Shown here: piece after piece, positions 1 to 12,941 of the stretch
Layout: the number at the start of each line of letters is the position of its first letter
How positions within the stretch are numbered: the first letter of the stretch is position 1
Assembly (NCBI RefSeq): GCF_000143535.2
Contig: NC_037314.1
Coordinates: 2,170,001 to 2,234,000, forward strand
Length of the DNA: 64,000 nt
Origin: Botrytis cinerea B05.10
Taxonomy: Eukaryota; Ascomycota; Leotiomycetes; Helotiales; Sclerotiniaceae
Direction of reading: 5' to 3'
Translations under genes and position numbers: made by a program
The notes under the pieces: generated by a model
Seen by the model: only the letters and a program-made list of their open reading frames with translations
What the model was told of the DNA's origin: nothing
Database searches by the model: none

Positions 1-980
1 CCAAACGGAAACTAGCAGTAGGAGTCGCCATAATTTCACCAACGAGGAAAATTTTGTGTTTCAAGGCTGTCAGATGTGGTTGATATTTGGGCAAGGTTGC
101 ATCATCAGGTACCCAGGTAGGTATAGGCATGCTGAGCAATCAATCGATTGGCCTTGCATTTACCACATCCCTCTGCCCATTGTAGCTGTTCACTGTAATT
201 GTCTGGTACGATGCTAGTTTATACCAGCCTGTAGACCTAATAACTCATGACCGAGGACTGGGATCATTTTATGATACCGACATACCACTCTATCTCGAGA
301 GTTGATGCTTCATTGGCCAACTTCATCTCAAATATTTAGATTTCTTTCTTCATTCTCCAGTTCAACATCGAGCATTTGAGGTCGATTGTTCGACCCAGTT
401 TTGAACCATGAATTCTTATCTTACATTTCCCTTCCCTCGGTACATACTTATTAGTATGTATCTCCCATCACCTTATGAAGCTCGACTGTAGCTATAATTT
501 CTTCAATGACCAATGAATTAGTCGACTTGTAATGATCACCCATCCTCTTCACGTGCACACCCTCTGCAAGTAATACATCCACTGATCCCGAGAATATCTC
601 AAGGCCACCAAAGACGAAACCAGTTCAACCACATCAAGACCAATAACAGGAACAAATTACAAAACATAACAGGAAAAGGAGGACCTAAAAATTCGCAAGA
701 GATATTTAACCTTTGATAATGAAGTCGCCGAATGACTCTAGAGCCGCTTAGTAATCCAGCCTAATAATTGGCTGCATGACAAGGCGCGAGTTTTTTTAAT
801 TTTGTCAATTCTAGCCTCGTCTATCGTCCCCCCCCAAAAATAATTTATTTCCCTCGAGAACGACCTTTCTACAATTCCACCACCCAAGCAGCAACATCGA
901 TTCCCGACCGAACTCCTCAATGTTACGTCAACACCGGTAGCACAATCTCCAGCTTCCAATTCGCACAACCATAACCCATC
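1..980. other. Intergenic DNA left of RPC34; no gene seen
   Basis: I see no coding exon, tRNA box pair or repeat here that I can support. The last 150 bases are C/A-rich and lead directly into the RPC34 start codon, as expected for a fungal 5' leader. A short C9 run lies near 829-837. Confidence 0.5.
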
Positions 981-2196
981 ATGTCTTCACGAGCAGCGAC
1001 CTCGGCGCCAGCGGCCGATGATAAAATCGCAGCCTTGAAAAAAGTCCTTTATGACGAGTGTTTTGAATCGTTCGAAGACAATCCTACGTTTTTCCAAGAA
1101 GACTTGTTCGAACTCAAGGTTCTACCAAATGATGATGTGGCTATGCTGTTGGCCGTCACCCAGGGCCTCACAAATGACAAATTGTTCAAGGTGGTTCAGG
1201 ATTCGCAGAGGGGAATTGGGTGGAAATTGCGTACTCAAGAGGAAGCTAAGAAGTAAGGATTTCCTTTCCCTTTCGCGTCTGATCTTGGGATCAATTCGAA
1301 CCAGGATCGCCAGGCCGTGATGTATGCAGAATGCTAATTAGTCCCCGAACAACAGTTATCGCAGTCTTTCCTCCGAACAAGAGATTGTCTACGCTCTCAT
1401 CGATGAAGCCGGCCAAGAAGGAATATGGACCAAAACCATCAAGGCTCGGTCCAATCTCCACGATGCAGTTTTCCGCACGGCGCTCAAGCACCTCGAAACC
1501 AAGCATTTGATCTCAGAAATGAAATCTGTAGAGGCACGTAATAGGAAGATGTACATCAAATCCAGTCTGCAACCTTCCGATCGAGCCACTGGTGGAGCAT
1601 GGTATACCGACAATGAACTAGACGAGGAGTTCATCACACAAATCTCGCATATTTTATTTGATCACATTCACAGGAAATCTTTTTATAAATCTAGTTTGGC
1701 GAGTTTGAGGAGGCCAAAGAAGGTCATGGGAAAGAAAATGTCCTCGGAGGAAGCAAAAGCATTGAGAGACAAAACTTTAGGATCCCGAGTCAAAATCGAA
1801 GATGTTACTGAAGACGATGCTATAGATGGTGCTAGAAGACATTACGATGCTCTATTACCTATGCCACCCGGCTACCAAGGATATCCGACCCTCAATGAGC
1901 TTACATCCTTTATTGAGAATTCAGGAGCCACAGCTATGACGTTAACTGCTCAGGATATCCAGCAATTACTGGACATATTGATTTTTGATAATAAGATTGA
2001 GAGGGTTCTTGCGGGTCCCGAAGGTGTTTGCTATAGGGCTGTAAGGAAAGGATTTAGGGAGGAACAGGAAGGTGGCCCATTTAGTGCCTTGACGGATGTT
2101 CCGTGTGGACACTGTCCGGTTGTCGATCTGTGTGAAGAGGGTGGGCCTGTAGGACCAAGTACTTGCGAATACTTTCAAACATGGTTGAATATTTAG
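981..2196 (+). CDS. RPC34: RNA polymerase III subunit RPC34 (RPC6/RPC39)
   Basis: Subunit of the RPC82-RPC34-RPC31 subcomplex of RNA polymerase III, which helps TFIIIB recruitment and promoter opening for tRNA and 5S genes in the nucleus. Exons 981-1252 and 1356-2196 give 370 residues; the 103-nt intron has donor GTAAGG, a CTAAT branch site and a CAG acceptor, and the join keeps frame into YRSLSSEQEIVY. Tandem winged-helix regions fill roughly residues 70-230. The C-terminal block CGHC-x5-C-x10-C has the spacing C-x2-C-x5-C-x10-C known for the 4Fe-4S cluster of human RPC39, so the cluster ligands are intact. The gene is convergent with the cyclophilin gene, with 269 nt between stop codons. 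The start is the first in-frame ATG after a C-rich leader. Confidence 0.95.
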
Positions 2197-2465
2197 GGCG
2201 AAAATGGTTGTTTGGGATAGGATTCTATTACATAGCGACGGCCGGCTTTGGAGTTCAGGAAAGATACCACAAATGGGAGACATCAAAAATTCAGGCCTTT
2301 ATTCACATAGGTAGACATTACATTCACAAAACAGAATAATTGAGTAAAATCCGTTGCATTACTTTTCGTCATTCATTCCGCCAGATAGCTAATCATAATG
2401 AAGATTGCCGAACGATGTCGGGCTCAAAAACTACCTGCCACCGATACACTCGCTTGTAAATGCAT

Positions 2466-3539
2466 TTATAGCTCGCCAGACTTGACAATGGTTGGCTTCT
2501 TGTTGTATTGAACCTTTCCACTGCCGGATCCGGTAGCCTCGAGAGCCTTGACAATCATCAAGGACTCATCATCGGCAACCTCACCGAAGACGACGTGCTT
2601 GCCATCCAACCAGCTGGTAACAACGGTGGTAACGAAGAATTGGGATCCGTTGCTATATAGTTATTAGTTGATTGAACGATTAAAAAGGCTTGGAATGGAT
2701 GTGTGAACTTACGTGTTTGGTCCAGCGTTGGCCATGGAGAGGAGACCTGGACGGGTGTGCTTTCGCTCGAAGTTCTCATCGGCGAACTTCTCACCGTAGA
2801 TTGACTTTCCACCGGTACCCTGTAGGATTCTTAGCTTCGCGTTTGATAAATAAATTTGATCGAGGATTTGTAACGTACGTTGCCACGGGTGAAGTCACCT
2901 CCTTGGAGCATGAATTGAGGAATGATTCTGTGGAAGGAAGAGCCAGCATATCCGAAACCCTTCTCACCAGTGCAGAGAGCACGGAAGTTCTCGGCGGTCT
3001 TTGGGACTACATCATCGTAAAGGTTGAAAGTGATTCTTCCGGCTTGCTCTGTCATAAGGAAAGTATATGTCAGCTCCGGAAACCAAGAGGGGAAGTGGAA
3101 GGTGGGGCAAAGATGACGACAATCAAAATAAACAAAAGGTGTCTTTGAAGCTCGACAAAAGCTCAATTGGCGCAAGAATAGATGCGCCGAGTCGTATTGT
3201 GTTAAAAAGTGATCGGTGTTGTAATGAAATTGATATGAAATGGATCAATGAGATGGTGACTGTATCACGTACCTTGGACAGTAGAGGTAGGCTTTCCGGA
3301 AGCGTCGAGGACTGGACCCTCCCAGGTAACATCGAAGTAACTATTGATATGTGAGCTTCCATGAAGTTGCGATGATAAAGTTTTGATGTGAGCACGTACG
3401 TCTTGATGGCCATATTTGATTTAGATGCGTGAAATTGTCTTGAAGAGATGGAGGTGAAAGAGTTGTTGATGAAGGTGTTGCGAAGGAGGGGCAGCGAAGT
3501 GCTTTTCAACGCAGAAGCAGTGCGGGGCACGAATAGCAT
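2466..3539 (-). CDS. CPR1: Cyclophilin A, mitochondrial and cytosolic isoforms from one gene
   Basis: Peptidyl-prolyl cis-trans isomerase and cyclosporin A receptor. Coding exons read leftwards: 3539-3400, 3340-3273, 3048-2879, 2819-2713, 2652-2466, giving 223 residues. A second in-frame ATG at 3413 begins MAIKTYFDV and would give the usual 181-residue cytosolic form. The extra 42 residues are rich in Arg, Ser and Thr with almost no acids, like a mitochondrial presequence. Active-site features are present: [15 protein letters not shown] (catalytic Arg, Phe) and [11 protein letters not shown] (Trp that contacts cyclosporin, His). Neurospora makes both isoforms from one gene; the two ATGs on the first exon suggest the same here. 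The symbol is the yeast name; Botrytis literature uses BCP1 for the equivalent gene. Confidence 0.94.
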
Positions 3540-5328
3540 TTTTAGCGAAGTTGTTAAGAGCTCCCTAATTGGCCGGATTAGTGTTCTGGTGGGGCAGGGT
3601 AAAAAAAGGTGAATATGACAATGAGGCGTGCGTGGGAATGTTGTGTGAGTGAAGCAAGGCAAGGGGAGGGAAGGGAGTAGCAGTCGCCGCAGCACGAATG
3701 ATAGCAATCTGCGCAAGAGAGAGCGAGCGTACTAATACCAAAGCAAACGCAGGAAAGCAAGGTGTGCTATTCGGGGATATTCTTCGGCTTGTCGTCGTGA
3801 AGGGAAGGGATTGGTTGGAGTGAACAGAAGGGAAGGAGAAGGAATCGATCGGAAGGAGGGGGAAGAGAAAACAGGTAATGCAGGTGGGGTAGGGTGAGCT
3901 CAGCACAGGTAGGGATGGCAGTTTACTCGGAGCTCCTGTTGCTCGGGTAGCGATAGACAGAGAGAGCACTCTGATAGACTCGATGCCATGTACATACACG
4001 TACGGAATTACATCAATTAGATGAGGTGAAGAGACGCATGTATGTAAACAGCGACCGACTATTGTAGAAGTGCTTCGAAAGAGGAGCGAACACGTTTCTG
4101 GTTTCTTCCTAGATCTCTGCGTCTTCATTCTATAGCTATACAATCTATGCCCGTCTACGGTGTGCTCTGTAGCTACTGCGGTACGAAGTACTTTCCAAAG
4201 GGTAATAGTCGTGGAGGGTGGTCTTGGTCTTGGTCCCAGTCAAAGTATCGCCAGGTACATATTAATTGTCCAGGGACGTACCATGACCTGGACTAAAAGG
4301 GACGTCTCTCATAGCCACTTTCAGACGCATCATATCATCATCAAACCCATATCCATCGGCGTTTGCAGCTGCTGGGTGTATGGAGTCTAGACGATCCGAA
4401 CCTGCTCGGTCCAGCATTGGGGTCATTCTGTCAACATGTACCGTGGCGGAAAACCCAATCAGGAGACGCCGCGCATTTGGTTGAGAATGGCATGACGCCT
4501 TCATCTATTCCTTTCTCGGGTGGAGGGGGGGCAAAAACCGCAGCACACAAGAGGCGGGAAGCGGGTTACTTTGCAAACTCAATGTCCCAATGCCCCAATC
4601 ATTCCCAAGCGTGCAATGGAATACGAAAGATGTGCTTGATCTGCAGGTCTCACTCCTGCACGTTTGCTCGGGGTATCTCAGCGACGTACCTTGTTTGGTT
4701 TGGTGAAGGATGCTCGTTTTTACACCGAAGAAAACACGGTAGGATGCAATTGATCGGAGGAGGGGAGGGCGGGGGACAAAAGAGAAGATTGGCGAATACT
4801 ACACTGATTGCACAACGCTGTAGTCTATGGACGGTTTCTCTAGAGTAAAAGGTCACTTTGGAAGATACTTTTATCTTCTTCTTCTTCCCTTGCTACGAAT
4901 TTCCTCCGGTTTGATACAACTGATAAAATAAGAGCAAGGGTTCTTCACCGCTTCCTTACGTACTTCTGCCATGATTCTCCAGCATCAACACAACTACTAC
5001 TAGCGACGTTGGACAGTCAGGTCTCGACATCGAAATGGAAGCGTCGAATATATCAGGAGAATAATGAGTAGCTGGCATTTAAATTGTCCATCACACAGCC
5101 AAAGATAACACATCAGGTTTCTACTAGAGAATTTTACAATTTACTTACTGTGCAAAACACGTGACTCCATATCCTTTCGCAGGCTAGTGTCAACTTAGCT
5201 TACGATCGGCCGCCGTTCTAGGACACATGGGACTTCTGCATCTCCATACAGTATCCAGATAATTTCCCCCGCGTCTATAACTCCATATCATCAATTAATT
5301 CGATTAATTCTATTAAACGTCTCTCGCC
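3540..5328. promoter_or_regulatory. Divergent intergenic region between cyclophilin and ENT3
   Basis: Shared upstream DNA of two divergently transcribed genes. Several long open frames occur on the minus strand (3565-4143, 4262-4504) and plus strand (4363-4848), but they have no domain-like composition, are Pro/Ser/Leu low-complexity and overlap one another, so I do not call them. A purine-rich run (AAGGGAGG-type) lies at 3655-3880 and a pyrimidine-rich run at about 4865-4900. No promoter element can be named with confidence. Confidence 0.5.
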
Positions 5329-7031
5329 ATGGATCTTGCCAGCTTGAAGGAGGCCGCGTCCAATTTGACGTTGTACGATTTGAAGGCGGGTGTGCGAAAA
5401 GTACAAAATGGTGAGGGCTCAGTGTAGACAGCTGGCCGAGTTGCCCATCGACTAACAATCATGTAGCTGTCATGAATTATACGGAGATGGAGGCCAAAGT
5501 GAGGGAGGCTACAAACAATGAGCCATGGGGTGCAAGTTCTTCCTGTTAGTCGCAAGATCTGTTCATTTCGAATGCCGAAACTGTCAATCCTAATGCCGTA
5601 TTACAGTAATGCAGGAAATCGCCAATGGCACATATAACTAGTAAGTTAATTCGATCCAAAACCGATTTCGCAAACTAACCCTGCTTCAGCCAACTACTCA
5701 ATGAGATTATGCCTATGATTTACAAGAGATTTACAGAGAAAGCTGCCGAGGAATGGAGACAAATATACAAAGGATTACAGTTACTCGAGTTCTTGATCAA
5801 GAATGGCTCGGAGCGTGTCATTGATGATGCGCGATCGCATTTGACACTCCTCAAGATGTTACGCCAATTTCACTTCATCGACCAGAATGGCAAAGATCAA
5901 GGTGTAAACGTGAGAAACAGAGCTAAGGAATTGGCTGAGTTACTTAGTGATGTCGACCGGATTCGGGCGGAACGAAAGAAAGCACGAGCTACTCGAAATA
6001 AATATACCGGAGTTGAAGGTGGAGCAGGATTGGGCGGTGGAATGTCCAGTTCCAGTAGATATGGAGGATTTGGGAGTGAGGAACAAGGTGGTTATGGCGG
6101 ATATAGTGGAGGTGTATATGGAGATGGTGGTGGATTTGGGGGTCAGACTAGCGATTTCCAAGATTCCGGTAATCAAGGAGATTTTGGTGGCAGTAGTAGC
6201 CGCAGAGACAAGTTTGAGGAGTATGATGAATATGACGAGGGTGCGGCTCCTTCGTCGTCACGAAGACAGGCCGAAAGCTCTTCAGCATCATCCAATCGCA
6301 AAAGAGCTGGAACCGAGCGATCGACGAAAAAGGTTGAGCCTCCAAAGAAGAAGGAACCAGAAGTCGACTTATTCTCTTTCGATGACCCAATACCGGTATC
6401 TACACCAGCAGTTGCGCCTGCAGCATCGAACGCTTTGGCCGATGATGATGACTTCGATGATTTCCAGTCCGCGACACCCGTACAACCAGCCGCGCCGGTA
6501 GCATTCTCCCCAGTCTTACAGCATTCCGCTACTACGACCAGCAATACACAATATGCCTCACCTCAACCAGTCTCGGCACCAAAAGCTGCAAATTTGAGTG
6601 ATCTAGTTGGGTTCTCTTCAATTTCACCAGCAACAAGCACCAACAATACCCCAGCCAACTATTCTGCATTTTCTCCGCCTGCAATGGCTCAACAGCCACG
6701 CCCAGTTCAGACAGGCTATCAAAGTACACAACCGAACTACTTTACATCCGTTCAAGCCCCCAGCACACAATCAAATCCTATGTCGGCCACATCCTCCGCC
6801 AAATCACCTACAGCCGCCAAGTCTGGAGGAGATGCTTTTGGATCCTTATGGTCTAGTGCTAGTGCTGGTATCAAGAAAACTAGCACTCCTACAACTTCAG
6901 GTCCAGCTTTAGGACAACTGGCCAAGGAGAAAGCAAGTGCTGGTATTTGGGGCGCTCCATCAACAGGATCAGCCCCTCCACAAACTTCACAACAAAAGCT
7001 GGGAGGGGGATTGGATGATCTATTGGGTTGA
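5329..7031 (+). CDS. ENT3: ENTH-domain clathrin adaptor (Ent3-type epsin)
   Basis: Epsin-related adaptor acting at trans-Golgi/endosomes: the ENTH domain binds phosphoinositides and SNAREs, and the tail recruits clathrin adaptors. Exons 5329-5410, 5467-5544, 5607-5640 and 5690-7031 give 511 residues. The ENTH domain fills about residues 1-155 and tracks yeast Ent3 closely, including NYTEMEAKVREATNNEPWGAS and FIDQNGKDQGVNVRNR. A Gly/Tyr-rich linker follows (about 165-220), then a charged stretch and acidic-phenylalanine motifs DDDDFDDFQ and LFSFDD of the type bound by gamma-ear domains of GGA/AP-1, then a Gln/Pro/Ser/Thr-rich tail ending LDDLLG. Three introns crowd the first 360 bases, all in the ENTH part. 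Start is the only ATG giving a complete ENTH fold. Confidence 0.94.
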
Positions 7032-8013
7032 AGAATGTATCATGTGATAGGATGAGGTTATTTCTGCGGAGGAGCACATATGATTAGTAGGTATGCGGTC
7101 GGGCGTTACTAGATATGATAATCAGGCGCAAAAAATTTAAATCAAATTTCCATTCATTGTTCTTTGGCCTTGGCGAAATGCATTACTGTTCAAACTACGA
7201 GTCCGTCACACCATGATTCCGGTTTGTCATACAAGTATACTCGAGGATACTCGAGTATATTGAAATGAAATCAAGACTTCAGACTAACGTCTCAATTAGA
7301 TCCTAGGTTGCTCTTAACACAACATATGAATTTGAAATCAAGATATAGCGGTTAATTACCCTTGATAATACTCCCACGTGTCATCGGGAAATTGATTTTC
7401 TAGCTGAAGACGAAGGGGGATCGAAATGCCTGTTTAGACCTGTGCTCGTGTTTAAGCTTACGGGAGATACCAGAAGGCTAGCTTTGGACCCCAACTCCGG
7501 AAGTGGACTTCAAGAATCCTTTCGCAATCTTTATTAATCCTACCAATTCAAGAACCTACCTGTTCTTCACCGGAAATTCTTTTTTTGGCTTTGTAATTTG
7601 CTCCAAGGCAATATCAAGCAATTGTTTCGACAAGGGATTGTTCGCCCTTGCAACTAATTTGTGCCCTCACTGCTGTCGGACTATAGCGTCGCGCTTATCA
7701 ATATACCCACCTTCTCGAATTAGGTATCGGCCCCTCATTTGATCTTTCTTACCTACCCTTACTCGGCAGTGGCAGTGGAAGAAACAACAGAAATCTGATC
7801 GACATTTGGTCTCCAGCAAACACGAGTACAGCTTTGAACACCCAGGTTTGAACACGCCCGCCTGCATAGTCGTGGAGTGGTGCGCATATAGTTTGATCAC
7901 GTTACTACACATTGCACGTTGGTTTTGCAAGGTGTGATGTACAACCTTGTACAATATAATACCGTACACTACAGCCATTCTTCTCGTTTTTGAAATTTAA
8001 GTTCTGCCCGACA
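7032..8013. other. Intergenic between ENT3 and the NACHT-TPR gene
   Basis: No supportable gene. A short palindromic repeat built on CTCGAG lies at about 7238-7262 (two ACTCGAG-type units). The final 250 bases before 8014 are presumably the leader of the next gene. Confidence 0.45.
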
Positions 8014-11000
8014 ATGCAAGAAGAGAGGGTGGAAATGTATCTCGAAAATGAACCAAAGCTTATGCCAGTCGGTGCACTACTGCAAAATTATGTTGATAAG
8101 CTACAATCAGCAGACAGTTATTCCTTGGGTGCGAATGTCGAAGACCTCATGAAAGAAATCGAATTGCTTGAAAACTGTTATCCATCGAATAATAACTCAC
8201 AATGCCTCAGTCACAAAATCTCTCCTTTAATAGACTTTCTGACCATGTGCGGACCGGCTGTGGACATGATGATTCAATCATATCCTGCTCCGTCTGCTTT
8301 AGTGTGGAGTGCAACGAAAGCGTTATTAGAGGTAAGCATGTATACATTTTGATCTACCGGGAATCAGTGCTAAACATCAATTAGATTGGGCGTACCTCGA
8401 ATCGTTACTATCAATTGGTTTCGAGGATCATATTGAAGATTACCAATATCGTGGACATCTCTGTGCAGTATGAAGTCATTTTCGGGAGCGAGCCCCGAGT
8501 ATCCAGTGCTCTTGCGGATGTGTATTTCGAGATCCTGGTTTTCCTAGGAACTGTTCGCTCAGCTTTGTCCAGAGAGTGTATGTTGCCTTGTATCTATAGT
8601 CCGCGAAGATGTCGACTGACCAATCCCAGCATTCAAGCTTGAACGTACAGTTTTGAAATCTCTCGATGCGGAGTTCACTAACCACGTTCAACGGCTTTCC
8701 AAAGCCACCAAAACATTATCCCAGGAAGCCACGCTTGCATATGAACAATATACGGAATTTTATGCCGTGAAGCAACCTCAGATAAGTGAAAATGGCGTCG
8801 CAGAAATCTCGTTTCCTCTGAAGAACCAGGGTCAGTAGAGTCCACTTGATGATTCATGACAACTACCGAGGTTAACGCTGATGAATAATCCAGATGCAGA
8901 TGTTAGAGCACAAGTAATGACTTGGTTATATCCAGGCGAATACTACGAGAGTCTACATCAAGCTTGCGCGAAAAGATCGGCAAATACGGGCCAATGGCTA
9001 CTTACTGATATAAGCTTTCAAAATTGGCTTAACGGACTGTCAGAACCGATACTATGGTGCTATGGTTCTCCAGGCTGTGGAAAAACGATTCTCAGTGCCA
9101 CTGTAATCCAGTATTTACAAGATTATTATGGATCCACTCCCACAGTATACTTTCACTGCAGCTCAACAGATAGGTTAAAACAATCTCAGGAATCCATATA
9201 TATCAGCCTTCTAGGTCAAATTACAGGACAGACAAACGTTATTTCACAGGCATTGATATCTGCATATCTATTCGCCGAAAGATATGGACGATGCCGCATC
9301 TCCTTTGCCGACAGAATTCCAGAATTACTTGCAGAAGTGCTTCATGAATTACCAGCACTGAATATTATCATAGATGGAGTGGATGAATGTGAATCAGAAG
9401 ACATGTCAGGTATGTTGCGCTTACTGAAAGGCATTTCTAAAGATCGAAACTCTATTCGTGTGTTATTCTTTTCACGGGACATTCTACCAGTGCGAAAAGA
9501 ATTGGGGTTGTTGCCTTCTATTCACATCAACACAAATTCTGTACAGTCAGACATTGACCAGTATTTGAGAGAGGCCGTCGAAACCCTTCCTTGTACAGAA
9601 ACCCACTTAAAACAGTACGTCTATAATGTATTGTCCCAGAAAGCAGCGGGCATGTTCTTGTTCGCACGACTAGGAATGGAAACACTGCAAGCAACATTCA
9701 GTACCCAGGATATGTTAGCTTCTTTGGATAGGCTTCCAACAGGACTCTATAATGTATACGGACAAATCCTGGAACGATTAGCATCAAGACCAATTGTAAA
9801 TCAATCCTTAGCTCGTCGAATATTCAATTGGGTATGTAGAGCTTCAAGACCTCTCAATTGGCCTGAATTACAGTGTGCATTATCCTGGGACGAGGAAAGG
9901 ATGATTTTCGATGGGAATATTGCACCCTCTAAGGACTCGGCACTGGAAGTTTGTTGTCCTCTGGTTGAATACAGAACTGAGTCCGATACATTTCACTTAG
10001 GGCATTTATCAGTCTATGAATATCTTCATGACCAGTCAAATTTTATCCTACTATCACCTCAAGCAACTGGATTTCTTCTCGAAGAGAAATACTCGCATTT
10101 TGGACTAGCACAAGCAACATTGTCGTACCTAAGCAAGTCTGGAATTGCCGAGTCGATCAACCTGAATTCACAACAATACCCCTTAGCAAAATATGCCACC
10201 GAGAACTGGTGCTATCATTTGTCACTATCTGTTTACGATTCGAAGCTACATCGACAATACGAAAAATTCGTTGCGTCCGAAACAAGAAGATCAGCTTGGA
10301 TCACTAGATCATTACTATCAGAAGATTTACCCTTTCCCATGCATCGAATTGCGAAACTCCAAAGACTAGTCCAAACTTGGACGAATCAATCCGGTACCCT
10401 TGGAAAACAAAGCGCAGAGAATTTGATGGATATCCAAAAAGCTTTGTTTAGGTTGGACGATTTCATACAATCACAACGAAGAGGGGGACCTGGTAACATT
10501 AACATTATCTCCAATTTCGAAAGATCAATGATTATCCGAGATTTGGCGAGACTGTATACGATGAGTGGGCAAATAGATATGGGAGTGCGGGTGTTTGAAG
10601 AGGAAATCACAAAGACTGGAGGTACCAATTCAGGAAAAGCATCAAAGACATGGCTATTAAATAGTCTTGGAATTCTCTACGATCAGCAAGGACGCTTCCG
10701 TCTAGCGGAAGCTATCCAGCGTCAAGCTCTAGCTGTTCAACTTCGGTATATATTGTATCCATATTCCCAAACATACAAAAACTTACATCTTTCCCAGTTT
10801 CCTTCCCCACGATCATCTTGATATAATTATCACCATCAACGAACTCGGCCGGGTCTGTCGCCACCTACAAAAGCATTCCGAAGCCGAATCTCTCCATCTC
10901 CGCGCTCTCCGCACTCTTGAACCCCTCTTCCCCCCAACAGACCACCACATAATCTGGACTCAAAACGCTCTCGCCCGCTGCTACCGTTCTCCACACCGTA

Positions 11001-11386
11001 CTCCCTGTCTCCCCAACGAAGCCCTTGCCCTACACACCCGCGCCTACAACTCCATGGTTAGCACCCTCGGTCCCCTGCATCCCCACGCCATCTGGACACT
11101 CTCCGACACAGCGCGCTGTCTCGCCCAGCTGGGAAGAATAGACGAGGCGTTCGAAACGCGCCAGAGGGTTCTCGAACAGAGAATCCAGGTTAATGGACGC
11201 ATGCACGCGGATACATTGTGGGCGATGAATTCGCTCGCGTTGTGTTACGAAGCTAGAGGCGAAATGGCAGATGCGGCAACGTGGCATACGCAGGCTTATG
11301 AGGGACAGGTCAAACTTTTTGGTGATCAGCATGCCCATGCGAAATGGAGCTTGCAGGCTTTGATTCGCACGGGGTTTTTATGTTAG
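8014..11386 (+). CDS. NLR-like NACHT-TPR protein
   Basis: Fungal NOD-like receptor: an N-terminal effector/adaptor region, a nucleotide-binding NACHT switch and C-terminal tetratricopeptide repeats for ligand sensing. Exons 8014-8331, 8385-8577, 8630-8830, 8894-10745 and 10798-11386 join in frame to 1050 residues. Residues 1-235 are helical and look like the DUF7708-type N-terminal domain common ahead of fungal NACHT modules (inference). The motif NTGQWLL (about 268-274) that often precedes fungal NACHT domains is followed by Walker A GSPGCGKT (295-302) and Walker B IIIDGVDE (about 395-402). TPRs with kinesin-light-chain-like spacing (LNSLGILYDQQGR..EA, WTLSDTARCLAQLGR.DEA, MNSLALCYEARGE) run from about 780 to the end. 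The last exon is much more C-rich than the rest. Function by family only: such proteins mediate heterokaryon incompatibility or responses to other organisms. Confidence 0.88.
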
Positions 11387-11928
11387 TTAGGGGTTGGTTG
11401 GAAAGTTTTGGTAAGGGATTAGGGTTTGGGGATTTCTTGGGTTTCGTTTTTGGTTTCTTCTTCTGTTATTGTTGCTTTTCTTTCTTTCATCCTTTGTTCT
11501 TTATAGGGGTACAGGTCTCAGCATCAGGAAGTAAACATGGTTACGACGGACGGGTTTTGGGTTATGGCATAACACTTCTCAATTTTCTTCCTATTTTCCT
11601 TCTCTTATGTAGCAATATTTATTTGGATATTTTATAAAGATCACGATGGAGTTCGATTCTAATCCACCACTAATAATAGTTAGGAAATCGACACCGTTTT
11701 TTCCCCGCTTCTTTTTTTTGATAACAGTTCTTGGAAATTCATATGGTTGCTTGATTCGATTCAGATTCGATTCTTGATTAAGGTTACTCTTGTATTGTAT
11801 GTAACTATGTGAATTCTTCCCTTTTCTAATTGATTGAAACTCACGCCCGTGCGTGCTCTCCTCTCCTAATTGATTAATTTCCATTTCCATATAACATATA
11901 GTTATCACAAGTAACTTTCCTCCTTTCT

Positions 11929-12025
11929 ATTCATTCATTCATTCATTCATTCACTGATTCAATTTCCAAAAAAATAATAAAAATAACTCCAATTCCATCC
12001 CATCCCATCCCATCCCATCCCATCC
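11929..12025. repeat. Microsatellites (ATTC)n and (CATCC)n
   Basis: Tandem ATTC copies at about 11929-11952 and tandem CATCC copies at about 11996-12025, separated by an A-rich spacer. Confidence 0.9.
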
Positions 12026-12216
12026 AAACCCTCCCCCCCTGAAAACAAAACAAAAAGATAAAAAAATAAGCGCCCGCCACCTCATCCCACCCCTACAAGT
12101 TCAAGTTACAACTCCGTATTCCAGCTGGCTGACTGTACCGTATCCACCACCACCCACAAATACATACCTAGGTATACAAATACACAAAGACACATGCAGG
12201 GATTCAATCCGCCTCT

Positions 12217-12390
12217 CTGTATCTGTATCTGTATCTGTATCTGTATCTGTATCCGGATCTCCACAATCTCGCCCCCAAATTTAGATGCGTGGTGTGATTG
12301 ATGATTGATGATTGATGATTAATATTCAATATTCAATCAATGTAGGTAGGTTATAGGAGGGATGTGAATGTGAGTGTGAATGTGAATGTG
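12217..12390. repeat. Microsatellites (TGTATC)n, (GATTGAT)n, (TGTGAA)n
   Basis: Three short tandem arrays in close succession: TGTATC at about 12217-12253, GATTGAT at about 12296-12320 and TGTGAA/TGTGAG at about 12363-12390. Confidence 0.85.
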
Positions 12391-12885
12391 ATGTAATACG
12401 CAATGTTTCTATGAAATCTCACCTCCATCGCCAACTCCGAATTTTGGATGTTTGGTAGATGTGGGCTTACTTTTTTGTGTGAGAGGGGGGCGGTTTGTTT
12501 ATGTATATATGATTATATGATTATGTGATTCTGTTTTGTAGATGAGATGATTTTTGACGGTTGTGTATATGTGTTTATATCTGTATGTATCTACATATCT
12601 ACATATCTATCCATGTATGTATAGGTATATGTATATACTTTCCCATCCAGAAATGCAAATGCAATAGACAAGTGATACTTAATACCCATTTTTTCTGCTT
12701 AGCTCTAACATAAACCACAGCTCGTAAAAGAATATTACCCGATGGGGAGTCAAGCGGCTATTAAAGATCAGCTACTCTCAACAACGCGTCGAATATTCGC
12801 ACTAGAGTCTTGGAGATACATCTCACTTTGCAGGATTAGTCCATATCTGATTTCGTTTCGTTTCGATACTTGTCCCGTAGAGAGA

Positions 12886-12941
12886 GAGCAGAGCAGAGTA
12901 GAGCAGAGCAGAGCAGAGCAGAGCAGAGCAGAGCAGAGCAG
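12886..12941. repeat. Pentanucleotide array (GAGCA)n
   Basis: About eleven nearly perfect copies of GAGCA, with one GAGTA variant near the start of the array. Confidence 0.92.

Noticed and set aside
3565..4143. 192-codon minus-strand frame upstream of cyclophilin
   Set aside because: Pro/Ser/Leu low complexity, its initiator is a weak candidate, and it overlaps the cyclophilin leader; best seen as promoter/leader DNA.
12886..12941. Regular GAGCA repeats as a CRISPR-like array
   Set aside because: Units are contiguous with no spacers, and the window is eukaryotic; it is a microsatellite.
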